A DNA stretch of 64,000 nucleotides from Chanodichthys erythropterus. Its lineage: Eukaryota; Chordata; Actinopteri; Cypriniformes; Xenocyprididae. The stretch covers positions 50,224,389-50,288,388 of the forward strand of contig NC_090231.1 in the NCBI RefSeq assembly GCF_024489055.1, read 5' to 3'. The notes below the pieces were generated by a model that was not told where the DNA came from, did no database searches, and was given only the letters and a program-made list of their open reading frames with translations. Both the position numbers and the translations under genes were made by a program. This document shows, in pieces, positions 1 through 11,000 of this stretch (the first letter of the stretch is position 1; every line of letters starts with the position of its first letter).

Positions 1-343
1 CTATGCATGAATGTGTCTTGAAGCACGTGTGAAATCAGTCCAGTGGCATGGCGGGATGTCAGCCCATTTCGTGTGAAGTCATGACCAGGAAGCTCTATAA
101 AGCACACCTGGACCAAACAATGTTAGCTTCTGAATGGCCTAAGCAAGTCAATCAAGTATGGCAGTGTGATGCAGCGTATCGTTCTCTCCTCAGGCAACCA
201 TGGTTACATGGTTGCATGGTTATCGTAATATTAAACGTTCCCTTTCGAGGTAACTCAATGTGGTTGCTTATATGGGTATGTTTATACCCACTACACCATA
301 CTGGCAAGTGCCTGACTTAGTGTGAATCATGCCGAGCACAAAT

Positions 344-2104
344 CTAAGTTAAAAAGACCCCGGAGTGGAGTCCAAATTTAGGTTGTAATACCTTACAAAT
401 GTGTGCAGAGAGGACCAGCCCACCTCATCACATACTTCATGAAGGGATACCCCTGACAATAAGGCTTTTGAAGCCGCCATGCTCTTCGTAGTGTGTGCTC
501 TGACAGCCATAGGTAAAGTCTGACGGCATGCCTCTTAAGCAAGGGAAATAGCCTTGACTATCCACTTGCTCATAGTCTGCTTGGTCGCTGGTGAACCTTT
601 CATTGGTGACCCAAAACAGACATGTGGACATAACAAATTCAGCTTCTTGTGGTCTGATGTCTGGAATGGAGAAGGACAAAAGGCTTGCAAGACTATAGAT
701 TGTGCAACATTGGTTGAAACCTTAGGCATGTAACCCAGTCTAGGGTGCAAAAAGGCTTTAACCCTCATGCACTGTTCAATTTCCGGGTATGACCTTGTTG
801 AAGTGAGTCAATTGACCCTGATTGGATTCAGTACAATTCCACAAAAAAATCACACTATGAAAAAAAAAAAAACCATACAATAAGGTACACATTACACACA
901 TTACAAAGAATACATTTCTGAATTTTAGATTTATAAAAAAATTTTAACCACTATTTTTAAGACTGCCCCTTCCCCACCCACACCTGTGGGATGTTTGCGA
1001 TTACACATGTATAGGAATAATATCTTAGTCTAAATCTAAAGTAATCCTGACAAACTGTATATCATTTGAAAGGTTTCAGACTAGTTTTCATATTTGGTGA
1101 CTGTTTTTTGAAAAGAAATGACAAAGCAATAGATAAATAGCGATGTATTCTCCATTTGTGGGTGCCAAACTATACACGCTCTGGTTCTTTATGTATGTTT
1201 TTGAGGAAAAAGTAAATGAGGAAAACGTTACAAAATTTCAAGAAAAACAACATAGATTAAAAAGTATTTCAGATAGCTTGAAAAATAAATGATAGCTCAT
1301 TTTACCATCTGTGGCTGACAAAATATTTTTCCATATTGAAATAAGTGGGAAATTTCCTTTTTAGTTTCATAGGGTAGTGAAATAAACTAAAATATCAAAA
1401 TAGAACCAAGAAATGTTATTATTTTGGGTCTGTACCGTTGCCTTAAAACATTAAAATATGTTGGTCAAATTGACCCACAAACATAATAGAAATTGTGTGT
1501 ACGTGTCAAAACACATGTCGAAAGTTTGCGTGCATGTTCATGACCCTAAATGAGAAAAAGTCATAAAATGTCAAGAAAAAAAAACATAGGTTAACTGGTT
1601 TATTTCTGACAACTCAAAAATCGAAATGGGTCAAATTGACCTTGCAACATAACATGAGGGTTAACCATACTAGAAGCTAATTCTAAGCATGAAGGGGAAA
1701 CCAATAGAGCCCGAAGATCTCCTGCTCTCTTAAGAGATGTGATGGCCAGTAGGAACATAGTCTTTGGAGTCAGATATTTCTCCGCAACAGAGTCAGTAGG
1801 GTCGAAGGGTGCCTTGGACAGACCTTCTAGCTCCACAGTCAAATCCCAGGCCGGAACCCTTGCATGGCTTGCAGGCCTCAGCCTCATAGCACCACGTAGG
1901 AAATGACACCAGTGGGTTTCTCCCCAATGACTCACCACCCAAAGGTGTGTGGTAAGCAGCTATGGCCACCACGTACACCTTCAAAGTGGAGGGGGGATAT
2001 CCCTGCAAAAAAAACCTTTGATCCCCCTCATGAGCCAAACCCACATTTTCCATACTGGTCGGGGGTGATAAACTATGCCACCTGCATGAGACAGAAGATT
2101 CCAT
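344..2104 (-). pseudogene. DIRS tyrosine recombinase, decayed and interrupted
   Basis: Minus-strand remnant of a DIRS tyrosine recombinase, which in intact elements integrates the circular cDNA. The N-terminal half lies at about 1665-2104 and shares stretches such as FLRGAMRLRP and LAITSLKRAGDL with copy A. The C-terminal half lies at 344-760 and carries GYMPKV and a terminal RYYNL. A foreign element separates the halves inside a valine codon. The catalytic HxxR box appears as HTTK, so the arginine is lysine. The N-terminal part also changes frame. The translation ends at a TAG near 344. It is not expected to be functional. Confidence 0.75.
758..1664. mobile_element. piggyBac-like non-autonomous element (MITE)
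   Basis: An approximately 900-bp AT-rich insertion flanked on both sides by TTAA (758-761, 1661-1664). Its terminal inverted repeats begin CCCTCATG and end CATGAGGG. The interior holds no credible ORF but has the paired motif GGGTCAAATTGACC near the right end. TTAA target duplication with CCC-starting termini is typical of piggyBac elements. It sits inside the DIRS-C recombinase. Removing the insert and one TTAA rejoins the flanking codons in frame. Confidence 0.8.
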
Positions 2105-2105
2105 C

Positions 2106-2641
2106 TGATGGGAATATATATATGTGACAATAAGCTGAAAAATTTATAATATATAATGAATTTAACTATATTGCAATATTAAGTGGTTTCAACTGTTAGG
2201 GTTTTGCTCTGTACATCAGCTCAGCCACCTTTTTTGTTCTTTTGTCTTGGCTACCAGGTGGCTCAATGCCTCCTCTTCCTCAGGGAGGTTTCATTTTCCT
2301 TTACTCCTGCATAAGCCTTTCTCCTGTAAACGCTGCCTTTTTAAAAATTAAGCTGATCTATCCCATTCTCCCATCCATAAGCAAATTCGGCAAGCTTTAA
2401 AAGATACGAATCAAGGCATGAATGGCATTGACATTTTAAAATGAGTGTAAAGCTTTGGACAGATGGGGGCCAGGCTAGGGCTGGTTGGGATAAGAGGTAT
2501 TATACGGCCTTAAATCAAGACACTGTCTCTGGGCCATCTGTTCGCTGCTGCCCCTTGTTAGTTGAGTGGTTACATCTCTCCAAGCTCTCTTTTAAAAATG
2601 CATATGGGTGTGCATGTGTTATTCTCTTTACTCAGGTCTTT
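2106..2641. other. Unassigned intergenic or intronic DNA
   Basis: AT-rich sequence between DIRS-C and the next repeat. I see no exon, RNA gene or repeat I can name. Confidence 0.4.
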
Positions 2642-3603
2642 TTAAAGGTGCCCAAGAATGCTTTTTCACAAGATGTAATACAAGTCTAAGGTGTCCCCTG
2701 AATGTGTCTTTGAAGTTTCAGCTCAAAATACCCCATAGATTTTTTTTAATTAATTTTTTTAACTGCCTTTTTTGGGGCATCATTAACTATACACTGATTT
2801 TGGCAGCGTTGCCCCTTTAAATCACGTGCTCCCTGTCACACGAGCTCTCGACTATATTACAGTGCATTTACAAAGTTCACACAGCTAATATAACCCTCAA
2901 ATGGATCTTTACAAGATGTTCGTCATGCATGCTGTATGCATGCTTCAAATTATGTGAGTAAAGTATTTATTTTGATGTTTATGTTTGATTCTGTATGAGT
3001 TTGAGGCTATGCTCTGTGGCTAATGGCTAATTCTACACTGTTGGAGAGATTTATAAAGAATGAAGTTGTGTTTATGCATTATACATACTGCAAGTGTTTA
3101 AAAATGAAAATAGCGACGGCTCTTTTCTCCGTGAATACAGTAAAAAGCGATTGTAACTTTAACCACATTTAACAGTACATTAGCAATATGCTAACGAAAT
3201 ATTTAGAAAGACAATTTACAAATATCACTAAAAATATCATGATATCATGGATCATGTCAGTTATTATTGCTCCATCTGCCATTTTTCGCTGTTGTTCTTG
3301 CTGGCTTACCTTATCTGTGCACAGATCCAGATGTTAATACTGCCTTTCCTTGTCTAATGCCTTGAACATGGGCTGGCATTATGCTAATATTGGGGTCATA
3401 CATATTAATGATCCCGACTGTTACGTAACAGTCGTTATTATGTTGAGATCTGCGTGTTTTCCAGAAGTCTTTTAAACAAATGAGATTTATATAAGAAGGA
3501 GGAAGCAATGGGCTTTGAAACTCAATGTCTTTTCCATGTACTGAACTCTTGTTATTCAACTATGCCAAGATAAATTCAATTTTTGATTCTAGGGCGCCTT
3601 TAA
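2642..3603 (-). mobile_element. TTAA-flanked non-autonomous DNA element, copy 1 (inverted)
   Basis: A 954-bp repeat with TTAA at each end (2642-2645, 3600-3603) and termini close to AGGTGCCC / GGCGCC. It is the reverse complement of 24586-25541, a second copy in this window. Both copies encode the same fortuitous peptide (for example PPSYINLI and DCYVTVG), which is shared DNA rather than a gene. No transposase is present. The superfamily is uncertain; a TTAA site fits piggyBac or Kolobok. Confidence 0.75.
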
Positions 3604-4082
3604 ACAAATCTCCAAAATATCAGTAGGAACCACCTTTCACTTTTAACACACATGTGAATATAACATTATATATATGTGTGTTAAAAGTTTCATTTATAGT
3701 ATTAGAGTGGAAACAGTTTTTGGTGGCTTATTGCAGGATGAACTTTTCTCCAGAAAAGTATTTTTTTTACTGTACCTTCAAAACAGCAGTCAAAAGGAAA
3801 TAATACCTAAAATGAAAAGGAACCAAGAGATCAAAATAGGGAAATGACTGCCTTACCAAACATCAACTTCATGTAATCATCCTCTACTAATGACTTGCTT
3901 GTACTATTTTTGATATTGAAAATTGGAGTTAACAAATGAAAGAGCAACATCATCATGTTGCCGTTATCAGCTTTGAAGTAAGGCACATTATAACACATAT
4001 AAACTCCCAAATTCAGGGCAGAAGTTAGACGTTATTATAATAATATTAAATTTAAAAATGTATTTCAGCTTGTGAATAATGC

Positions 4083-4725
4083 TTGTTCAATCTTGTGAAA
4101 AACAAGTGTGCTTAATTGTACTGAATGTGCACTGCTTTTCAAATCTTAAAAGTATATTTAAAAACTAGTTGCATTTTCATGACTGTTTCTTGAAGTACAC
4201 TTACAAAGTGCACATTGTAATAATGTCAAAAAGGTTTTACTTTAAAGGACATTTTAAATCATTATGTTTTGGTCATCTTTTGCCTTGCTTTAAGGAAGTA
4301 CACTTATTTTGATAAGTGCTGATTAACATACTAAAGCACATGTAAAGGACTTTATTATAATTTTAACTGTTGTGTGTTATTTGATATTACATCTAAAGTT
4401 AATATATTTTAAATGTACTGAATTGCAGCTCAGTACAAATGTGTAATTATGAATATATTTAAATTCATAACATACAAGATTCAATAGAAATGACATGAAA
4501 GAATATTTTAGTTTACCATAAATGCTTGTCAGTAAATTCAGCACACTTTACCCATATTTTAAAGTCAAAATAAGTAATTATGAATTCACATTTAAAAATG
4601 TACTTACGTCCTACTTAAGTGTGTCAAAAAATCACTCTAATTTAAACTATTACAAATTTTCATTTAATTGCAGTTAACTGTAATAAGAACTCTATAAATG
4701 TATGCTTTTTCCACAAGGCCATTTA
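4083..4725 (+). repeat. CTTGTGAAAAAG-family dispersed repeat
   Basis: The left end starts CTTGTGAAAAA and the right end runs CTTTTTCCACAAGG, giving imperfect inverted termini. The interior consists of short runs such as AAGTACACTT and TACTTAAGTG. The same family recurs at 14486-15377, 24075-24345, 27860-28283, 35253-35560 and 42250-48572 (interrupted). No coding capacity. A non-autonomous DNA element is the best guess. Confidence 0.65.
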
Positions 4726-4963
4726 TCCACTTTAACGGCTAAAGTGTTAACTTACACACAAATTCCAGTAAACTCAAGTTACAAATGTGATGTCTGTATG
4801 TTAACATTTCCCCCACTTCTCCAGGTCAGTGTTGACCAAAGCTTTCTAAACAGTTCTAAACAGTTCTTTCGAGACTAAAACACTTCTAGTAGATTCCAAC
4901 AAATAATCAAAACTAAATACTTTGCACAGAGCTCTTTTTACAATATATTTTTGTTGATTTCAG

Positions 4964-5062
4964 TTCTCTCAGAGACAACCGATTCATCTGAGGAGGAGTG
5001 GCAGTCGATTTCTGATCTGGCCAGCGCCTGTCGGAACATTCTGGAAGCTTTGTCTCGAGAAG
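4964..5062 (+). CDS. sipa1l2: sipa1l exon (fourth from last)
   Basis: 99-bp exon with acceptor TTTCAG and donor GTGAGA. It is read with two leading bases as LSETTDSSEEEWQSISDLAS followed by ACRNILEALSRE, and ends in phase 1. The acidic-serine stretch followed by a helical segment fits the region just before the SIPA1L coiled coil. Confidence 0.8.
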
Positions 5063-8000
5063 GTGAGAAATGACCATTTTCAGTGGATGAAATGTGTTTG
5101 AGCATGTGAAAGTCTCTTTAGTCTGTTCACTGAAGAATGTTGGTCTGGTAACTTTGCAAGGATAATATGGAATATTACTAATGTCATTTCCTGCTGGGTT
5201 TCAGATCGGAAGTCAGGAGATGGAACTCAAGAGACTATGACCCAGTCAGGTCAGACAGAAACCAAGTTTAAAGACTTCAAGGACAGGTGAGAATGACTGT
5301 GCCATGCATTCTTTGACATTCGATTATACTCACACAACTTTACACGTACGCACGTCGATTATACGATTAGTCGATTATACTCAAACTACTTTGACACGTA
5401 CACACACACCGGTGTGATTAGAACGTTCAGTGCGTCACTGATAATTCAAACTTGCTTTCCCGCTTTGGCTGGCACTGAGCCAAGAGACAGACGTGCTTGG
5501 TGCTTTTCATATATCACAACTATTCAGTGTTTTCAAAAACATAATGTTAATTTGAGGTTTCAGACATAGACATTAAAATGAAGTACTATTATTTTTTAAA
5601 AATAAAAAAAAGACATTTATAGTGTTTTTTTAATTCAAATTCCATACACGGATGCCTTTGGAAGCTGTATAGCTATCCTTTTAACTCTCTATAATTAACT
5701 TATAATTTGACGATGTGTTTTATTCATATCAGATACAGATGTGCATGAAACAATAACGTTTTTACTCTATTCTTCCCCCCGTTCACCGACCACTTAGCCT
5801 GCTTTCATGTATTTTGGGGAAATGGTGGAAATTTATGTGATGTAAATCCGACAGATCCTCTGAATTGCGGTGCAAACTCATGGCGCTAGCAATGATCATC
5901 AACTAGCATGATCATTAAAGTTGTTTAAACAACACAACACATTCATTTCCACATATTTGACAATCGGAATATATCATACAAATCATGATATAGTTAACAA
6001 GTTATATATTCAACATTTTTAATAAAAAGGAAAAATACATATGCGATACATATCTGTCTGCATGACGCGTCACCAAGGAATTAATACATTCTAAAATAAT
6101 GTTCTAAATAAATAACGGTCGCCTCAAAAAACTCAGGCTGGTGGCTATATAATATAGAGATATCCCCATCCAACACAACCAAATATAATGATTCAAGGTT
6201 TCTCTGAAGAATAAAGTTAAGTTTTTCAACTGCGGTTTTTCGCCCACAGAAAAGACTGCTTGCACTACAGTCTTGAATTAGGTCTTTCAACACATCCGCA
6301 ACCAAAAATCATCTCCATTATGTTGTTTATTCTTACATGCAAAGGCCTATTTCATAAGGGAAACTTCATTTTAACATCTTCATCCCTACTTTTTTTTTTT
6401 TTATGTTGTCGCTTTTGTGTTCCTGACAGGCGCTTCTTTCCATCCATCCTGTTTTATTTTTTTATTTTTTTTGCTCACGTTCACTTCTGACTTTCTATAA
6501 TTCACAGATTTAAATTGTATTTTACTACAATATTATTAGTTAACGTGTTCATGTATGTAAGAAAAAAAAAATCACACACAAAAAAAATTTCTTGATTTGG
6601 GGCCCCACTAGCGTCCTGGGCCCATATGCCTGGCATACTCTGCACCCCCCGTAACAGTGCCCCAGCTCACATCATGAGGAGAGACACAAGAGAACTATAA
6701 ATTGACCTGCCAGAATCATTAACAGTATGCACTTCAGTTCAAAAGCTTGATGTCAGTAAGATGTTTTGGAAAGGAATTAATACATTTATTCATTAAATTT
6801 ATGTGCCAAAAAAGTGCCAGTAAAAATTCTGTTTCATATAAATGCTGTTCTTTTGAACATTCCATTCATCAAAGAATCCTAAAGAGAAAAAGTGTATCAT
6901 GGTTTCCATAAAAATATGAAGCAGCACAGCTGCTTTCAACATTGATAATAATAGACTTGTTTCTTGAGCAGCAAATTACCATATTAAAATGATTTCTGAA
7001 GGATCATGGGACACTGAAGACTGGAGTTGTCACGATCCCTGCCTATGTTCCGTGTCTCCATTGTTGTTTGTTCACCCTGTTTCCCTGCCACTCTGCTCAC
7101 TTGTTAGTTACTATGGACACTCATTGGACCACGCTCCCTTGTTAGCTTGTTACCTCATTACCTTGTTAAGCTCATCAGCCTTGTTAACTCTGCCTATATA
7201 AGCCTGGTTCAGTCATCCTTTTCCTGTGAAGTATTGTACTTGTAACTCTGCAATTCTGAGCATTTTCGGAGCTTGGCCCATCTTGGTCACCAGCGTGTCC
7301 TGTTTTAAGGATCACTAGCCCAGTGTTGTATGTTCCTTCCTGTCCTGTAGTCTCTACACCAGACAAACCAGAGACTGTTCACAACATGGCTACCACTCCA
7401 GAGCCAGTTCACAACATGGCTGCCATACGAGAGTCCTCGATCAAGATGACAGCCGTCCCAGATTCTCTTCCCGTCATGGCTGCCATTCCTAAGTCTCGTC
7501 CTGTCATGGCCTGTGTCTACGCCTACGCCTATCTATGCCTGTGTCTTCAGACAAGCCCTAAGCTCTGAACACTGGCTTGAAGTCTGGGGGATACACCGCT
7601 GACGTCGGTACGTGCAGCCAGCATCACTAGACCAGCGCCATCTAGCCCACCGACCTCAGCACTCTCAATCCTGCCAGTGCCTGCACTGTCCATCCCAGAG
7701 GTCATTCCCTTGTCCTTGGTACTTCCTGTTATGGCTATGGCCATTTTGTGTGTTTGGGCTGCACACTGCTCCCCAGCCCATGAATCCGCTCCAGAGCCCA
7801 CTCTAGTCCATGAATCCACTCCAGAGACAGCTCCAGCCCATCAGACTGCTCCAAAGCCCGCCCCAGCCCATTAGCCCACTCCAGAGCTTGCTTCAGTCCA
7901 TGAGTCCACTCCAGAGTTCAGCCTTGTGACCTACAAACTTCCTGTCTGCCTTGATATGACCACGGAGGTCATCCCTGAGTTCCCTGTCTGCCCTGATGTG

Positions 8001-11000
8001 ACTACGGAGGTCATCCCTGAGTTCCCTGTCTACCCTTATGTGACCACAGAAGTGGTCCCTGAGTTTCCTGTCTGCCTCGACATGACCACAGAGGTTGTTT
8101 CTGAACTGTCTGCCTGCCTCAATACAACCAGAGAGGACGTTCTAGTCAGAACATTAGAGGACATTCCTGTGCTCACTGCCTGTCCTGTTACGGCCCTAGT
8201 GGCCAACACTAACCTCTCTGTGCTTCATGTTTCAGTTTTACCTGATCATCCATGGTGGTTTCCATTGTTGCCAGATCTGCCCTGGGGGACGTCTGCTCCA
8301 CAATGGAGGTCTTCAAGCTTGTTTGCACTGCTGTGGTGGTCATCTGCTCCACCGTGGTGGTCTTCAAGCCGTCTGCACTGCTGTGGTGGTCCTCTGCTCC
8401 GCTTTGGGGGTCTTCAAGCCCATCTGAACTGCTGTGGTGGTCGTCTGTTCTGCCGTGGAGCTCTTCAAGGATGTCTGTGCTGCTGTTGTGGACGTCTGCT
8501 CCGCTGTGGGGGTCTTCAAGCCTGTCTGCCTGGCCACCTGCACAGCCTGCACCACCCTGGCCATCTGCATGGCCTGCTCAGCCTGCTCAGCCCTGGCTGC
8601 CTGCTCAGCCTGCACCACCTTGGCCATCTGCCCGGCCTGCTCTGCACTGGCCGCCTGCTCAGTCTGCTCCACCCTGGCCGCCTGCTAGGCTTCTATTTGC
8701 AGGCCCTCTTCCACTCCATGGACCTGGCCCTCCACCTGTTCACCTCCGCCCGCCTCCCTGGACTTCTTGTTAGGAGCGTGTAAAAGCCGCTCCTTAAAAG
8801 GGGGACTATGTCACGATCCCTGTCTATGTTCCCTGTCTCGTTGTTTTTTCACCATGTTTCCCTGCCACTCTACTCACTTGTTAGTTACCATGGACACTCA
8901 TTGGACCACGCCCCCTTGTTAGCTTGTTACCTTATTACCCTGTTAAGATCATCAGCCTTGTTAACTCTGCCTCTATAAGCCTGTTTCACTAATCCTTTCC
9001 CTGCAAAGTATTGTATGTGTAACTCTGCAATTCTGAGCATTTTCCCAGTTTTCCGTATCTTGGTTTCTTGATCTCAGCCCATTCTTCGATTTCCGTGTTA
9101 TGCCTGTGTGTCTGACTTTTTTTTTGGTTTGGATTGTGTGCCTGTGTTTTGATCTTTGCCTGTACATTGGATCATGATTGTGGATTACCCTTTTCAATAA
9201 ACTGTGTTAGGACCCTCAACCTTTGAGTCTCGGAGAAGTACGTTACAGGAATAAACTACATTTTACACTGCAATATAGGGAAATCAATTGGGTTTGCACA
9301 AAATATTTGAAAACGTACACCTTTCCTCTTATTTACAATAATGGGTGTGGTACACTAAAAAAATGTCACCTAAACATTTAACTTAATTTAACTAGTTTTA
9401 TTCAAGCCAAAATTATTCAACATCACTGAATCAACCTAAATTAATTTATACCAACAAAATACATTGTTTGGCCGAATAAAGTATATATAATAGTATAGTA
9501 ATATTTGTGTTCTTCCATGTTCTTCTTTCTCGCCCTGCCTTCGCAGTGACTCGCCTGGTCACCTCGAGGAGAAAGTGTCCCAGTTAGAAGCCATGCTGAA
9601 GCGACTGCAGGACGACCTCCAAAAGGTACTTTGTCCTCTGTGGGTTTGTCACAGCACAGCTCTCTCTGTCGCAGCATACTTCCCACACAGTAACCCCGTT
9701 CAAATATCTCCCATTAAATACATCCACCCATCCTTGTCTGTATATCTGCCCTGTCCAGTCCTTGCCCTCTTCGCTACTTCAAAGAGCCACTGCTGCTTCA
9801 CAGAGCCAATCAAACAGAGGGACTGTAGAGGTAGGGCGGGACAAGCAAAAGAAACCTGTCTTGTCATTGAGCAGGGTGAACAGAGGAGATGAGAAGATTG
9901 CTGGAGGGACAATGGGCAGCCATGCTCAATCTCAACACTAACCGACCAATGGCAGTGAAGGCAAGTAGAGCATGAGATTTTTACTCAATCAGTAACAAAA
10001 ATCAACAACATGTATGACAGTTCTCATTTGATTAACAACAAAAAGTTTAACTCAGGGATGTGAAGGACATATGTGATATAAAGTTGAGAAGCAAAGCCTA
10101 AGACCATGTCAATCAAAACACATTAATGTGCTTTGGAGAGCACAGAATCAGTGCTTGATTGAGTGATTGACACATTCTACGAGAATCAGGAGACCCAAAA
10201 AGAGATAAATACTTCTGAACATGTTGAATGGATTCATTCAGAATAATATACTACGTTTTTATTGTCTCATTTTTCTCTAAAAATGAATGTTTGGATTGTA
10301 AAAGACAAAGGACAAAAAAACTAAGAAGACATTGTAAAATAGTGAAATAATTCTTAATATTTCTTTGCATATTTCACTCAAAGACATGCAAACCCTGTAC
10401 GCACAAATTTACAGTAGTAAAAGTGTCTTGATTCAAACTGGTATACATATTCAGACCCTGATTTACTAAGATCCCAAATAAAAGGGTACTAATTTCACAA
10501 ATCTAACAAATCATGTGAGGGGTTACATATTAATAATCACAGCATACATGACTTGCTATCATACATGGTTTTTAAATAATATTAACAACCATAGCAACAT
10601 TTTGGCATCTATACATCTTTATTTAGCACAGCTCTAAAAGAGGTGCAAAGTGATACTAGTGACTGGAAACAGATTATCAGATTATATGTAATATGTTGTT
10701 GTCCATTCACACATGAATCCAAATTTATTATATTCACTAATTGAAATGTTTAAATGCATTTAAGTGCATTTAAATATGGTTGTGACTGCTGAAACTTTGC
10801 AGCGTGTATATAGCCTTTAATTTTTCTGTTTTCAAGTTAATCCAGTTGTTCATTTTGAATTTGTATGTGGCATGTTTAAACTTGTCTAATAGGAAATGGA
10901 CAGAAACCTTTCATAGTAATGCCAGTAGTGATGTTGACACTACAGATTTTAATCGGAAAAGATATTTGGTAACACTTAACAATAAAATTCCATTTGATAA

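Larger units (their letters stand above)
1..2105 (-). mobile_element. DIRS-type retrotransposon fragment (copy C)
   Basis: Degenerate minus-strand DIRS element that probably continues beyond the left edge of the window. Positions 190-260 hold an AACGTTCCCTTTCG junction like the internal complementary region of copy A (44197-44230). Positions 60-185 resemble copy A's terminal repeat. The coding part is a decayed tyrosine recombinase, split by a TTAA-flanked insertion at 762-1660. No RT or Gag part was recognised. Assignment rests on translated similarity to copies A and B in this window. Confidence 0.75.
6721..9310. repeat. TA-flanked palindromic repeat relic, split by an LTR element
   Basis: The left part (6721-7027) and right part (9248-9310) match the interior of the palindromic repeat at 62286-63221 (shared motif GATTTCTGAAGGATCATG). 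The LTR element 7028-9247 lies between them. About 31 bp expected at the junction, by comparison with the intact copy, are missing. Confidence 0.6.

Noticed and set aside
48..320. Open frame near the left edge
   Set aside because: Lies in DIRS-C terminal/internal repeat sequence, on the strand opposite to its genes, with no protein resemblance.
2441..2820. Two overlapping small open frames
   Set aside because: Part falls in a non-autonomous repeat; no domain, splice signal or codon pattern supports a gene.
3311..3559. Peptide that recurs at 24648-24893
   Set aside because: Similarity is explained by two copies of the same TTAA element, not by a protein family.
6081..6305. 74-codon minus-strand frame with a protein-like look
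   Set aside because: No recognisable family, no splice context, and sits in an intron.
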